Source of the DNA: Sulfurospirillum arsenophilum NBRC 109478
Lineage (GTDB): Bacteria > Campylobacterota > Campylobacteria > Campylobacterales > Sulfurospirillaceae
DNA: 64,000 nucleotides
Direction: 5' to 3'
Assembly (NCBI RefSeq): GCF_000813345.1
Contig: NZ_BBQF01000001.1
Span: forward strand, 828,793-892,792
The notes under the pieces: generated by a model
Seen by the model: the letters and a program-made list of their open reading frames with translations, nothing else
The model's database searches: none
What the model was told of the DNA's origin: nothing
Program-made: the position numbers and the translations under genes
Shown here: positions 7,599 to 15,802 of the stretch, piece after piece
How the letters are laid out: each line of letters begins with the position of its first letter
How positions within the stretch are numbered: position 1 is the first letter of the stretch

Positions 7599-9587
7599 TT
7601 AAAACAGTTCAGGTTTCCCGAAATAATACCCTTGTGAATAATCAATCCCCATGTCGCGTACGATCTCGTAAATCGCTTCATTTTCTACAAACTCAGCAAC
7701 CGTGGTAAGGTTCTGTTTTTTGGCAAAAAGTATCATGGTCTCTACAATATTCTGATTGACTTGATTATTTTGAATATTTTTAATCAAACTACCATCAATT
7801 TTAAGAATATCAGGCTCGTACGAAAGCAGTCGCTCAAAGTTAGAATAGCCCGTTCCAAAGTCATCTATAGCGATTTTAACACCCTTCATTTTGACCTTTT
7901 TGATAAACTGTTTTATCATTAAAAGATCTTTAATATCTTCACTCTCCAACAGCTCAAAAATGATGCGATGTGCTTCATCTTCGTACTGTAACAACAAATT
8001 ATCAATGTAGTCTGTAATCTCGCCTCGTTCGATGTCGTGCATAGAGAGATTGATGGAGATGGATGCTTCAGGAATTTTAGCAAGTGCTGCAAACGAGTTT
8101 TCCAAAACGATTTTGGTAATTTTGGTGTAGTAGCGACCTTTCTTTGCTGTTTCTAAAAAATAAAAGGGCGTTAACAGTTGCTCATCTTCGGTCACAAGGC
8201 GTACTAAGGATTCGTACTTTTCAATTTTTTGCGTGGTATTGTTTACGATAGGCTGAAAATAGGAGATGATTTTGCGATTATCAATCGCTGTTTTAATCAT
8301 ATGAATCGTCTCAATATTTTTCAGGGCATTGTCATACTCAATGCCTGAGAGTCCATCGGCATAGACGATAGATTGTTTCTTTTGAATGGCATTTTCAATG
8401 CCGATTTTGGCGTCTTCAAATATTTTATAAATGCCATACGTAAAACTACAAATAACAGAGATGTCATACTCAATAGCGTCAATTTTGACAATATACTCTT
8501 TGACATTGGCTAAAAATTGCTCGAGTACGGCATGAATTTCCTCTTTACTCGCACGACAGTTTCGTCTGTCTATCGCAAAGGCATAAAGCCCATTTCCGAG
8601 GTGATAGACTCTTTGAAAACCCCAACGATTGGGCATAAGGTAGAGCATGTTTTTACCAAAGGCATCTTCGATTTTTTCAACATTGGCTTTATCGTAAAAC
8701 TTCTCTAAAATGGTGTAGTCTTCAATCTGTACTAAAATCAACACAGAGAGACGGTTGGCTTCCAAAAAGTCAAAAAGTTGCTTTTTATCACTCATAATAG
8801 CTGTAATATCATGACGCAATGAGATGTATTCATCCACATGACCATCAGGATTTAAGATAGGCTGTACGGTTGTTTTCACATAGTAGGTGTCGCCATTTTT
8901 AGCGCGATTTTTAACAATGCCCTGCCATGTTTTTTTCTCATCTTTGATGGTCTTCCAAAGATCTCGAAAGGCCGTTTTAGGCATGTCAGGATGACGAATG
9001 ATGTTGTGTGATCTTCCAAGAAGCTCTTCTTTGGTAAAGCCTGAGATTTGGCAGAACTTATCATTGACAAAGGTGATGACACCTTTTGGGTCGGTTTTAG
9101 AAATGATGGAACTGGTGTTGGTAATGTTTTCGTACTGTTTGAGCAAGAGCGCGTTTTTCATGTTTTCATGACGCAAATGCAGCTTTTCAAGAACCTTACC
9201 CAATGTTTTAACCATCTGCGTAACGCCCAAAGGTTTAAGCAAGTAGCCGTCAACGCCTGCTTCGATCGTTTGCGTAAGATAATGTGCCTCATTGTGCGCG
9301 GAGATGACAATGATGGCAACTTCTGGGTTGATAGCCCGCATTTTTTCGATCATCTCGATGCCGTTCATGCGTGGCATCGTAATGTCCGTAATGACAAGAT
9401 CAATATGTTCGTGGTGAGTGGCATACAAGCGTGCGCCATCCTCACCATCAAACCCTACGATGACATCATCAAAAAATTCCGAAAAGAGACTATTGGCAGC
9501 ATCTCTTGCAAGTGAATCATCTTCAATGTAAAGAAGCGTCATCCCCTTGCTCATTTGTCTGAGTGATGCTGTTTGTGTGCTCTTCAT
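7599..9587 (-). CDS. Response regulator with PAS, degenerate GGDEF and EAL domains (c-di-GMP phosphodiesterase)
   Basis: A 662-residue cytoplasmic protein. Domains in order: REC (about 15-135, with YIEDD and DITMPRMNG containing the phospho-acceptor Asp), PAS/PAC (about 150-265), a degenerate GGDEF domain (about 270-410, GNGLY replacing GGDEF), and EAL (about 420-660). In the EAL domain the signature is ESL, but the metal and catalytic residues appear present (DDFGTGYSN, KIDGSLI, AEFVEN, SQGYYFGKP), so phosphodiesterase activity is likely and cyclase activity unlikely. The start at 9587 has GGGGGA upstream. Its first 65 bases overlap the end of psd in another frame. Confidence 0.88.
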   Translation of the reverse strand: MKSTQTASLRQMSKGMTLLYIEDDSLARDAANSLFSEFFDDVIVGFDGEDGARLYATHHEHIDLVITDITMPRMNGIEMIEKMRAINPEVAIIVISAHNEAHYLTQTIEAGVDGYLLKPLGVTQMVKTLGKVLEKLHLRHENMKNALLLKQYENITNTSSIISKTDPKGVITFVNDKFCQISGFTKEELLGRSHNIIRHPDMPKTAFRDLWKTIKDEKKTWQGIVKNRAKNGDTYYVKTTVQPILNPDGHVDEYISLRHDITAIMSDKKQLFDFLEANRLSVLILVQIEDYTILEKFYDKANVEKIEDAFGKNMLYLMPNRWGFQRVYHLGNGLYAFAIDRRNCRASKEEIHAVLEQFLANVKEYIVKIDAIEYDISVICSFTYGIYKIFEDAKIGIENAIQKKQSIVYADGLSGIEYDNALKNIETIHMIKTAIDNRKIISYFQPIVNNTTQKIEKYESLVRLVTEDEQLLTPFYFLETAKKGRYYTKITKIVLENSFAALAKIPEASISINLSMHDIERGEITDYIDNLLLQYEDEAHRIIFELLESEDIKDLLMIKQFIKKVKMKGVKIAIDDFGTGYSNFERLLSYEPDILKIDGSLIKNIQNNQVNQNIVETMILFAKKQNLTTVAEFVENEAIYEIVRDMGIDYSQGYYFGKPELF

Positions 9588-10413
9588 GGTGTATTCCCCC
9601 TATAGGTTGTCCAAATTTGACATGACCGATTCCATCTAGGTCTAAATTGACAGAATTTTTTTCAAAAAGCATAACGATGGTTGATCCCATTTCAAAATGC
9701 CCGAGTTCCTCTCCTTTTGAGAGGTTCAAGTTGTCGTAGAGGTAACACTGTTGTAGGTTGGCTTTTGCGTTCGTTTGGATGGTTTTATCAAAGGTAAATG
9801 CCATCTTTCCGACGTTGAGAGCGCCCACGAAAACCATATAAAAGAGTCTATTTTCTTTGGTATAACATTCCAGGACTACACGCTCATTTTCAACAAAAAG
9901 ACCGTGAATTTTTTTTAGCCATGTAAAGTTTACAGGGTAGAGGTGCCCTGGTATATGCACCGCTTTGGCAACGCGCATATCGATAGGCGTGTGGTAACGA
10001 TGGTAATCGCGAGGAGAGAGGTAAAAGTTGACAAAATCACCTTCATCCAAACGCTCTTTTGCCTCTTTTGAAATATAATCTCCAAGAAGGCTTCTCACAT
10101 CGTATGAAAATCCTTTAATCTGCAAAGCGAGACTGTTTTCAATTTTTCCAAAAGCACTGATAAGACTATCGCAAGGCGAAATGAGCGTTTTGTCATTGAT
10201 GTTAAAAAGGCGACGCGTTTTAAAACGTCTGGTAAAAAGGGCATTAAGGCTTTTATAGGCTGAGGCTTCTTCAAATTCCATCAAGTCAACTTTCATCATT
10301 GAGGTGTAGGTTTTGTTGATGGTGCGTTGTATTGGGTTTGGGAACTCTTTGGACGCAAAAACGCCAAAAAGACGAGACGCAATAGAACTTTTAAAGTTAG
10401 GGTAACGTTGCAT
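9523..10413 (-). CDS. psd: Phosphatidylserine decarboxylase proenzyme
   Basis: Makes phosphatidylethanolamine from phosphatidylserine; a membrane-associated pyruvoyl enzyme. It shows the family's SPRDYHRYH motif, an upstream PCDS with the catalytic Asp, and the GST self-cleavage site (EMGSTIVMLFE) near residue 243 that yields the pyruvoyl group. The length of 296 residues is normal. The last 20 or so residues after GQPIGG are polar and are encoded within the start of the downstream EAL gene. A TATAAT element lies upstream at 10486-10491. Confidence 0.92.
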   Translation of the reverse strand: MQRYPNFKSSIASRLFGVFASKEFPNPIQRTINKTYTSMMKVDLMEFEEASAYKSLNALFTRRFKTRRLFNINDKTLISPCDSLISAFGKIENSLALQIKGFSYDVRSLLGDYISKEAKERLDEGDFVNFYLSPRDYHRYHTPIDMRVAKAVHIPGHLYPVNFTWLKKIHGLFVENERVVLECYTKENRLFYMVFVGALNVGKMAFTFDKTIQTNAKANLQQCYLYDNLNLSKGEELGHFEMGSTIVMLFEKNSVNLDLDGIGHVKFGQPIGGIHHEEHTNSITQTNEQGDDASLH

Positions 10414-10485
10414 AGGACTCTTTTGTATAACTTTTTTCGTGTTTAAAAAAGGGTGAAAAAAGTAATGGAATTTTTAAAAGAATAG

Positions 10486-10491
10486 ATTATA
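10486..10491 (-). promoter_or_regulatory. -10 element for psd
   Basis: TATAAT on the minus strand, preceded by TTGG and an AT-rich stretch, about 70 bases before the psd start. No convincing -35 at normal spacing, which is common in Campylobacterota. Confidence 0.45.
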
Positions 10492-10597
10492 CCAAATAAA
10501 ATAACTTTTTTGTTGTTCAAAGATCATACATGCTAAAATTATGCTAGGATTTTATCTTTTATTCTTAATACTTTTTTAAAAAAAGGACAAAGCAGCG

Positions 10598-12460
10598 ATG
10601 GAAAAAGTGACAGGTTTTTGGCAGCGTTTTGTACAGTTTATTACATTTGTGAATCTTCCAATTCGCAAGAAATTTTTCCTTTTTGAACTTGGAACTTTCT
10701 TTTGGTTTATGCTTATCGGCTGCGTTGCCGTCGCTTCCTTGAGTTTCATACACTACCGCTACTTGCAAATCACCCAAACCACATTTCCCTATATGAAAGT
10801 GGTCTTCACGATCCAGCCAGAACTCTCTTCCTTGGAGCGAATACTCAATAGCAAAGAGGTCGATAATAATTTTTTGGTGGTGAAAGGGCCTATCTCTCAG
10901 ATGAAAAGCAGACTTTCAGAGTCTTTAATGAATGGTCAAAAAAGTAACAACAATAGCAACATTTTTGAGATGATCATCCAGTCATTGTCCAAAGATGACA
11001 CCGAAAGTGTGCGTGCTTTACAAGCTATCTCGAATGAGATCAATGCGATGGAAGAGATGGTGCTTTCTTTGCAAAAAAAACGTGGTACGATAACAGCTGG
11101 TGATATTGAAAAAATGAAAGAGTTCTTGGCTTTACATGTAGAGACAACGCAAGAGATGACACAAGAGCTTTCTAGCCGCATCAATGGGCTTTACCAAGGC
11201 TACAACCAACAAGTAGGCAACACCATCCGACTCTCCATTAACACGATGGCTATTGTGATTTTTATTGCGGTTGTTTTATTGATGCTCTTCACACGATGGC
11301 TTAGAGAAGCATTTTCACGTCCGATTGAGTCGATGATTCATCAGATACACTCCATCGGTACGGGTGAGGTAGACCTGAGTAAAAAACTCAAAATAAAATC
11401 CAAAGATGAGATAGGCACACTCTCCAAAGAGTTCAACAAACTGGTCGATACCGTCTATGGCGTTACCGTTTTCAAAAAAGTCATTGAAGAGGACAGCTCG
11501 CTTGAAGTGGTTTATACAAGACTTGGCGAGGTTTTTGAAAAAGAGGCGGGCATTCACAACTACCGCATTTTCGATGTTAATTCTGCGAAAGGAACGATGA
11601 GTGTGGTTTATCCGCATATTACCGATGAAAAAGAGTTCTTAGTGTGTAATGAAGAGATACAACATAACTGCACCCTATGTCGCGCTCAAAAAACAGGGCA
11701 TAAAGTCTCGTCGTTTGAGTACGAGGGCGTGTGCAGAGAGTTTATACACGATGGAAACAAACGACATGTGTGCATTCCGCTCATCGTCTCAGGTCATGCG
11801 GGCGCTGTTGTACAGTTTGTATTCACTAAAGAAGATGCTGAACACGTTAACGAAAAAGTATTCAAAGCGGAGAGTTACATCAAGCATTCGCTTTCCGTTA
11901 TCGAGACAAAACGTTTGATGAACACGCTGCGTGAATCTTCACTGGTCGATGGACTGACAGGGCTTTACAACCGTCGTTTCTTGCAAGACCACAGCAACCA
12001 AATCATCGCAAGCACACTCAGACGTAAAAAGCAGATTAGCCTTTTGATGTGTGACATGGACTACTTTAAGCAAGTTAATGATAAATATGGTCATGACGTT
12101 GGTGACAACGTTCTAAAAGAGACATCGCACATCCTTAAAAAATGTGTGAGAGAGTCAGACATCATCATTCGTTTTGGTGGTGAAGAGTTCTTGATTTTGC
12201 TCATCGACACTGAGGTCAATTACGGTGTGAAAGTCGCTGAGAAGATTCGCCTAGCGGTGGAAGAGTTTAACTTTAAAACAACCGATGGTATTCTTAAAAA
12301 GACCATCAGTATGGGTATTAGCGACTTCCCTCATGACACCGATGGCTTCTGGCAAGCGATTAAATTCGCCGATGTAGCACTTTATAAAGCCAAAGAGAGT
12401 GGACGTAACCGTTGTTTGCGTTTCACAAAAGAGCTTTGGGATCAAAAAGCAAATTTTTAA
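10598..12460 (+). CDS. Membrane diguanylate cyclase (HAMP-GAF-like-GGDEF)
   Basis: A 620-residue inner membrane enzyme making c-di-GMP. Two transmembrane segments (about 30-52 and 208-230) enclose a helical periplasmic sensor domain. A HAMP segment follows (about 232-285), then a cytosolic region with several cysteines (HNCTLCRAQK, GVCREF, HVCIPL) that could bind a metal or sense redox, and finally a GGDEF domain with an intact active site RFGGEEF near residue 532. An inhibitory RxxD site is not evident just before the active site. It lies 11 bases before dbpA. Confidence 0.88.
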   Translation: MEKVTGFWQRFVQFITFVNLPIRKKFFLFELGTFFWFMLIGCVAVASLSFIHYRYLQITQTTFPYMKVVFTIQPELSSLERILNSKEVDNNFLVVKGPISQMKSRLSESLMNGQKSNNNSNIFEMIIQSLSKDDTESVRALQAISNEINAMEEMVLSLQKKRGTITAGDIEKMKEFLALHVETTQEMTQELSSRINGLYQGYNQQVGNTIRLSINTMAIVIFIAVVLLMLFTRWLREAFSRPIESMIHQIHSIGTGEVDLSKKLKIKSKDEIGTLSKEFNKLVDTVYGVTVFKKVIEEDSSLEVVYTRLGEVFEKEAGIHNYRIFDVNSAKGTMSVVYPHITDEKEFLVCNEEIQHNCTLCRAQKTGHKVSSFEYEGVCREFIHDGNKRHVCIPLIVSGHAGAVVQFVFTKEDAEHVNEKVFKAESYIKHSLSVIETKRLMNTLRESSLVDGLTGLYNRRFLQDHSNQIIASTLRRKKQISLLMCDMDYFKQVNDKYGHDVGDNVLKETSHILKKCVRESDIIIRFGGEEFLILLIDTEVNYGVKVAEKIRLAVEEFNFKTTDGILKKTISMGISDFPHDTDGFWQAIKFADVALYKAKESGRNRCLRFTKELWDQKANF

Positions 12461-12471
12461 AAAAGGTATTT

Positions 12472-13842
12472 ATGTTTAACGAGTTTATCACCGAGCCAAA
12501 AATGCTCCAAAATCTAAACGATTTGGGCTATGTAGCCATGACACCGATCCAAAAAGCGTGTATTCCTTTAGCACTTGCTGGCCGTGACCTTGTCGCCAAA
12601 GCTAAAACAGGCAGTGGCAAGACTGCCGCGTTTGGATTACCGCTTTTGATGGCGTTACATGTAAACTCCATGCGCATCCAATCGGTCGTGCTTTGTCCCA
12701 CGCGTGAGCTTGCCGAACAAGTGAGTGCAGAGCTTAGACGTTTGGCTCGTTTTGCCCATAACATCAAGATCGTTACGCTGTGTGGCGGTGCTCGTTTTGT
12801 ACCTCAGTGCATCAACCTAGAACATGGTGCGCACATTGTGGTTGGAACACCTGGGCGTATTTTGCAACATTTACAAGAGAAGACTATCAACTTTGAGCAT
12901 ATTAAAACGCTCGTTCTCGATGAAGCCGACCGCATGCTCGACATGGGTTTTTACGAAGACATCGAGAAGATCATCGCCAAAATGCCAAGTAAGCGTCAAA
13001 CCTTGCTGTTTTCTGCAACCTTCCCCAAAGAGATCGAGCGCATGTGTAACGAAGTGCAAAATGATGCCATTCGCATCAGCATCGAAGAAGAAGCACACAC
13101 CTCTCCGAACATCACACAAGTATGCTACACCGTCGAACCACGCGAAAAAGAAGCAGCACTCAAAGGTGTTTTACTGGAAAGTGATGCCAAGTCGGTCATC
13201 ATCTTTTGCAAAACGAAAATAGGAGTCGCCGAGCTTCAAGGTTATCTTTTGGATGAGGGTTTTGACGCACTTTCGTTGCATGGCGATTTAGAACAAATCG
13301 ACCGTGACGAACACCTGCTTCTGTTCGCTAACGGCAGTGCGCAAATCCTCGTTGCGACCGACCTTGCTTCACGCGGGCTGGATGTCAAAGATGTCGAGAT
13401 GGTCATCAACTACGAACTACCTCAAACGATGGAAATCTATACGCATAGAATTGGTCGAACAGGACGCATGGAAAAAGAGGGCATGGCAGTAAGCTTCGTC
13501 ACACCAAGAGAAGAGGGTTTCTTTGAAGAACTCACAGAAGCCAATTTTGCCTTTACATGTAAATCCATAGGCGATTTGGACACAAAACTTTTCAAGCCTA
13601 AAAAAGCCCTTTACATCACGCTCTGCATTGATGCGGGCAAAAAGCACAAAATGCGCGCTGGTGACATCCTTGGAACTCTCACCAAAGACTTAGGCCTCGA
13701 AGCGAGAGTCATTGGAAAAATTGACATCTTAGAGAAGTTTTCTTATGTCGCGATAGCTCGAGAATACGCCGACAAAGCATTTGATGGGCTTTGTGCTACT
13801 ACGATTAAAAATAGACGGTTTAAGATATGGAAATTGGGGTGA
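12472..13842 (+). CDS. dbpA: DEAD-box RNA helicase DbpA
   Basis: ATP-dependent RNA helicase acting in 50S ribosome assembly. The ATG at 12472 is preceded by AAGGT; the frame extends further up without a site. It carries the Q motif (MTPIQKACIP), motif I AKTGSGKT, PTRELAEQ, DEAD, SAT, and HRIGRTGR. The C-terminal about 75 residues (KKALYITLCIDAGKKHKMR... RRFKIWKLG) match the DbpA RNA-binding domain that recognises 23S rRNA hairpin 92, which supports DbpA over other DEAD proteins. Two palindrome copies lie within the gene (12655, 13552). Confidence 0.92.
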   Translation: MFNEFITEPKMLQNLNDLGYVAMTPIQKACIPLALAGRDLVAKAKTGSGKTAAFGLPLLMALHVNSMRIQSVVLCPTRELAEQVSAELRRLARFAHNIKIVTLCGGARFVPQCINLEHGAHIVVGTPGRILQHLQEKTINFEHIKTLVLDEADRMLDMGFYEDIEKIIAKMPSKRQTLLFSATFPKEIERMCNEVQNDAIRISIEEEAHTSPNITQVCYTVEPREKEAALKGVLLESDAKSVIIFCKTKIGVAELQGYLLDEGFDALSLHGDLEQIDRDEHLLLFANGSAQILVATDLASRGLDVKDVEMVINYELPQTMEIYTHRIGRTGRMEKEGMAVSFVTPREEGFFEELTEANFAFTCKSIGDLDTKLFKPKKALYITLCIDAGKKHKMRAGDILGTLTKDLGLEARVIGKIDILEKFSYVAIAREYADKAFDGLCATTIKNRRFKIWKLG

Positions 13843-13845
13843 GTT

Positions 13846-13881
13846 TTTACATGTAAAGTGGTGAGAGTCTAACCTCTCACC
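13846..13881. terminator. Convergent terminator region between dbpA and YheO-type gene
   Basis: A TTTACATGTAAA palindrome (13846-13857) is followed by a hairpin GGTGAGAG/CTCTCACC with a 6-base loop (13860-13881), which overlaps the stop codon of the minus-strand gene. Confidence 0.5.
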
Positions 13882-14480
13882 GCTTTCAACCAATTATAAA
13901 TCGTAGCCTTCGAGACATTTAAAACCGAACAGATATACCCCACGACATTGCGAATGGCAAAGATGCCTTCGCTCTCTAAAAAACACACCAACTCTTTTTT
14001 ATCATCGCTTGAAAGACCCGAAAGGGCGATGTTTTTACTACTCAAATACTTTTCTATCGTCTCATCGGTATGTTCTCTCCAACTCTGTGAAAAAAGTACG
14101 GAAGGTTTAGGCGTAGTATCGTTTACATGTAAAAAGCCTTTAAGTGATTCGAACAGCGATGCAATCGGTTCTGTATTGTAGTTGATGCAGATCATCCCGA
14201 TGGGTTTTTCATCTCCATCTCGCACGATGATGCTCACCGCTTTGAGGCGTTTGCCTTCACTGCTGGTTTTATCGTATGGTCCGACCCAGTTCTCTTTGAT
14301 GCTGTTTAGGTCTTTGAGCTCACTGAGCATTGCATCACCGACGCGACGTTTGGAGAAGGCATTGACGATGTGGACGAGTTTTTTGGCTTCCAAGTCGTGC
14401 ATGACGACTTCAACATTGGGGTAAAACAGTTTTCCGATAGCGTCACATAAAGTGACATAAGGTTTGAGTTCTTTTTTCAT
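13869..14480 (-). CDS. YheO/DauR-type PAS and helix-turn-helix transcriptional regulator
   Basis: A 203-residue DNA-binding regulator. The N-terminal half (about 5-115) is a YheO-like PAS domain (EVVMHDLEAKKLVHIVN, GKRLKAVSIIVRDGDEKPIGMICINYN). The C-terminus has a helix-turn-helix (ICSVLNVSKATIYNWLKAV). Characterised relatives such as DauR regulate D-arginine catabolism, but the ligand here is unknown. It is divergent from a dehydrogenase gene that it may control. The minus-strand TATAAT is only 6 bases before the ATG, so the transcript is probably leaderless. Confidence 0.82.
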   Translation of the reverse strand: MKKELKPYVTLCDAIGKLFYPNVEVVMHDLEAKKLVHIVNAFSKRRVGDAMLSELKDLNSIKENWVGPYDKTSSEGKRLKAVSIIVRDGDEKPIGMICINYNTEPIASLFESLKGFLHVNDTTPKPSVLFSQSWREHTDETIEKYLSSKNIALSGLSSDDKKELVCFLESEGIFAIRNVVGYICSVLNVSKATIYNWLKAVRG

Positions 14481-14486
14481 TCCTAA

Positions 14487-14532
14487 ATTATAACACTAAT
14501 TTAAAGATAATTTGTCTAATTTAGACTATAAT
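14487..14532. promoter_or_regulatory. Divergent promoters with palindromic operator GTCTAATTTAGAC
   Basis: Minus-strand TATAAT (14487-14492, extended by TGT) serves the YheO-type regulator. Plus-strand TATAAT (14527-14532) serves the dehydrogenase. The palindrome GTCTAA-T-TTAGAC at 14514-14526 abuts the plus-strand -10 and is a plausible operator for the regulator. Confidence 0.6.
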
Positions 14533-14558
14533 TCTAAAAATTACCACAAGGAAAAAAC

Positions 14559-15410
14559 ATGGCAATCGGTTTTATAGGACTTGGAAATTTAGGTTCAGCT
14601 ATCGCAAAACGACTTGAAAGTATGGGTGAAGAGGTAATCGTTTGGAATCGAACAAAAGCGAAAGCGGAAGCCAAAGGGTTTGTATGCGAAAGCTCACCCA
14701 AAGTTCTGATCGAAAAATGCGATACGGTACTCATGTGTCTGTTTGACTCTGATGGTGTACGAAATGTTCTTACGATGGATAACGGACTTTTAAGCGCAAA
14801 CCTCAAAGGCAAAACCATCATCGACCTTACGACCAACCATTTCAATGATGTCATTGAGTTTCATGCTACGGTTGAAAAGCAGGGTGGAAATTACCTAGAA
14901 TGCCCAGTGCTTGGTAGTGTAGTGCCTGCGAGTAAAGGTGAGCTCACGGCAGTATGCGCTGGGAAGGAGAGTGTATATCTTACATGTAAACCACTCCTTT
15001 CAAAATTTGCCTCCACCATTTTTCATCTGAAAGAGGCTGGATTTGCGGCAAAGATGAAACTTATCAATAACCTCTGCTTAGGTTCTTTTATGGCGACTAT
15101 TGCCGAGTGTACAGCTCTTGGCGAAGCATGTGGCATTGATAAAAAAGAACTTTTAGAGATCTTGGGTGCAGGTGGCGGAAAGTCACTTGTTCTTGCTGCT
15201 AAAACACAAAAACTGATCGATGAGGACTTTAGCCCACATTTTAGCACTGCCGCGATCACGAAAGATTTGCATTGTCTGCAAGACTTGGCGTACAGTCTGA
15301 ACCGTCCACTTTACACGGCAAGTGTCACCAAAGAGCTTTTTTCCAAAATGAAAATGATGGGAAAGGGTGATGAGGACTTTAGTTCGATCTATCAACTTTT
15401 CAAAGCGTAA
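14559..15410 (+). CDS. NAD(P)-dependent beta-hydroxyacid dehydrogenase family protein
   Basis: A 283-residue cytosolic oxidoreductase of the 3-hydroxyisobutyrate dehydrogenase/GLYR1 family. The N-terminal Rossmann motif is GFIGLGNLGSAIA. The substrate loop CPVLGSVVPASKGEL and the helix with the likely catalytic lysine (AAKMKLINNLCLG) follow the family pattern. Candidate substrates include succinate semialdehyde, glyoxylate and hydroxyisobutyrate; the sequence does not decide. It is divergent from the YheO-type regulator and ends at a strong terminator. Confidence 0.82.
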   Translation: MAIGFIGLGNLGSAIAKRLESMGEEVIVWNRTKAKAEAKGFVCESSPKVLIEKCDTVLMCLFDSDGVRNVLTMDNGLLSANLKGKTIIDLTTNHFNDVIEFHATVEKQGGNYLECPVLGSVVPASKGELTAVCAGKESVYLTCKPLLSKFASTIFHLKEAGFAAKMKLINNLCLGSFMATIAECTALGEACGIDKKELLEILGAGGGKSLVLAAKTQKLIDEDFSPHFSTAAITKDLHCLQDLAYSLNRPLYTASVTKELFSKMKMMGKGDEDFSSIYQLFKA

Positions 15411-15418
15411 CACTTCAA

Positions 15419-15449
15419 GGGCGTTTTACATGTAAAGCGCCCATTTTTT
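15419..15449 (+). terminator. Intrinsic terminator with TTTACATGTAAA core
   Basis: Arms GGGCGTTTTACA and TGTAAAGCGCCC (15419-15442) followed by ATTTTTT. It ends the dehydrogenase transcript and directly abuts the -35 of the leucine leader promoter. Confidence 0.75.
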
Positions 15450-15476
15450 GCAATTTATAAACTTCTGTGCTATACT
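15448..15476 (+). promoter_or_regulatory. Sigma-70 promoter for leucine leader-leuA
   Basis: TTGCAA (15448-15453), 17-base spacer, TATACT (15471-15476). Transcription would start near 15483, about 25 bases before the leader peptide ATG. Confidence 0.7.
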
Positions 15477-15507
15477 TCACGTTACAAATTTTCTTAAAGG
15501 AGACCCG

Positions 15508-15609
15508 ATGGCAACTTTTATATCCCATCAAACCATATACCAACCTCAGACAATAGCGCAATTTTCTAACGCATCTGTCCTCGTCGTCCTCCTCCTGAAG
15601 CTCCGTTAA
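15508..15609 (+). CDS. leuL: Leucine-rich leader peptide of leuA attenuator
   Basis: A 33-residue open frame preceded by AAAGGAGACCCG. Its last ten codons read V-L-V-V-L-L-L-K-L-R, with five leucines of which four use CTC, a codon likely to be rare in this AT-rich genome. It is followed by a terminator-like hairpin and then leuA. This is the classic layout of a translation-coupled transcription attenuator in which ribosome stalling at Leu (and Val) codons under starvation allows read-through. Confidence 0.82.
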   Translation: MATFISHQTIYQPQTIAQFSNASVLVVLLLKLR

Positions 15610-15802
15610 TACTTCACACCAACCCCTTTTATTTTCACTGTTAATTTTTAAATTGGCTTTTTAGCCCTGAGGATACCTCTACCTAATTAGCACAATTTAT
15701 ATCATTTTTCATTGTTGTTTTCTTGCAATGGCGCAAGATTTTTCTGCCTGATTTTAGGCACATTTGAGCATTTTGACTCATTATAATAACTAGGATAATA
15801 CT
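15610..15802 (+). promoter_or_regulatory. leuA attenuator region
   Basis: Non-coding stretch between leader peptide and leuA. Contains small hairpins GGCT-TTTT-AGCC (15655-15666) and GAGG-ATA-CCTC (15669-15679), whose GAGGA can pair with the TCCTC codon run of the leader. The intrinsic terminator follows at 15721, and another stem TGCCT/AGGCA lies at 15745-15760. The exact antiterminator pairing was not resolved. Confidence 0.6.
15721..15743 (+). terminator. Attenuator terminator upstream of leuA
   Basis: Stem TCTTGC/GCAAGA with a 6-base loop followed immediately by TTTTT. It lies 112 bases after the leader stop codon and 60 bases before leuA. Confidence 0.75.

Noticed and set aside
9048..9515. 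Open frame of 155 codons antisense to the REC-PAS-EAL gene
   Set aside because: Lies wholly within a well-supported gene and encodes no recognisable domain.
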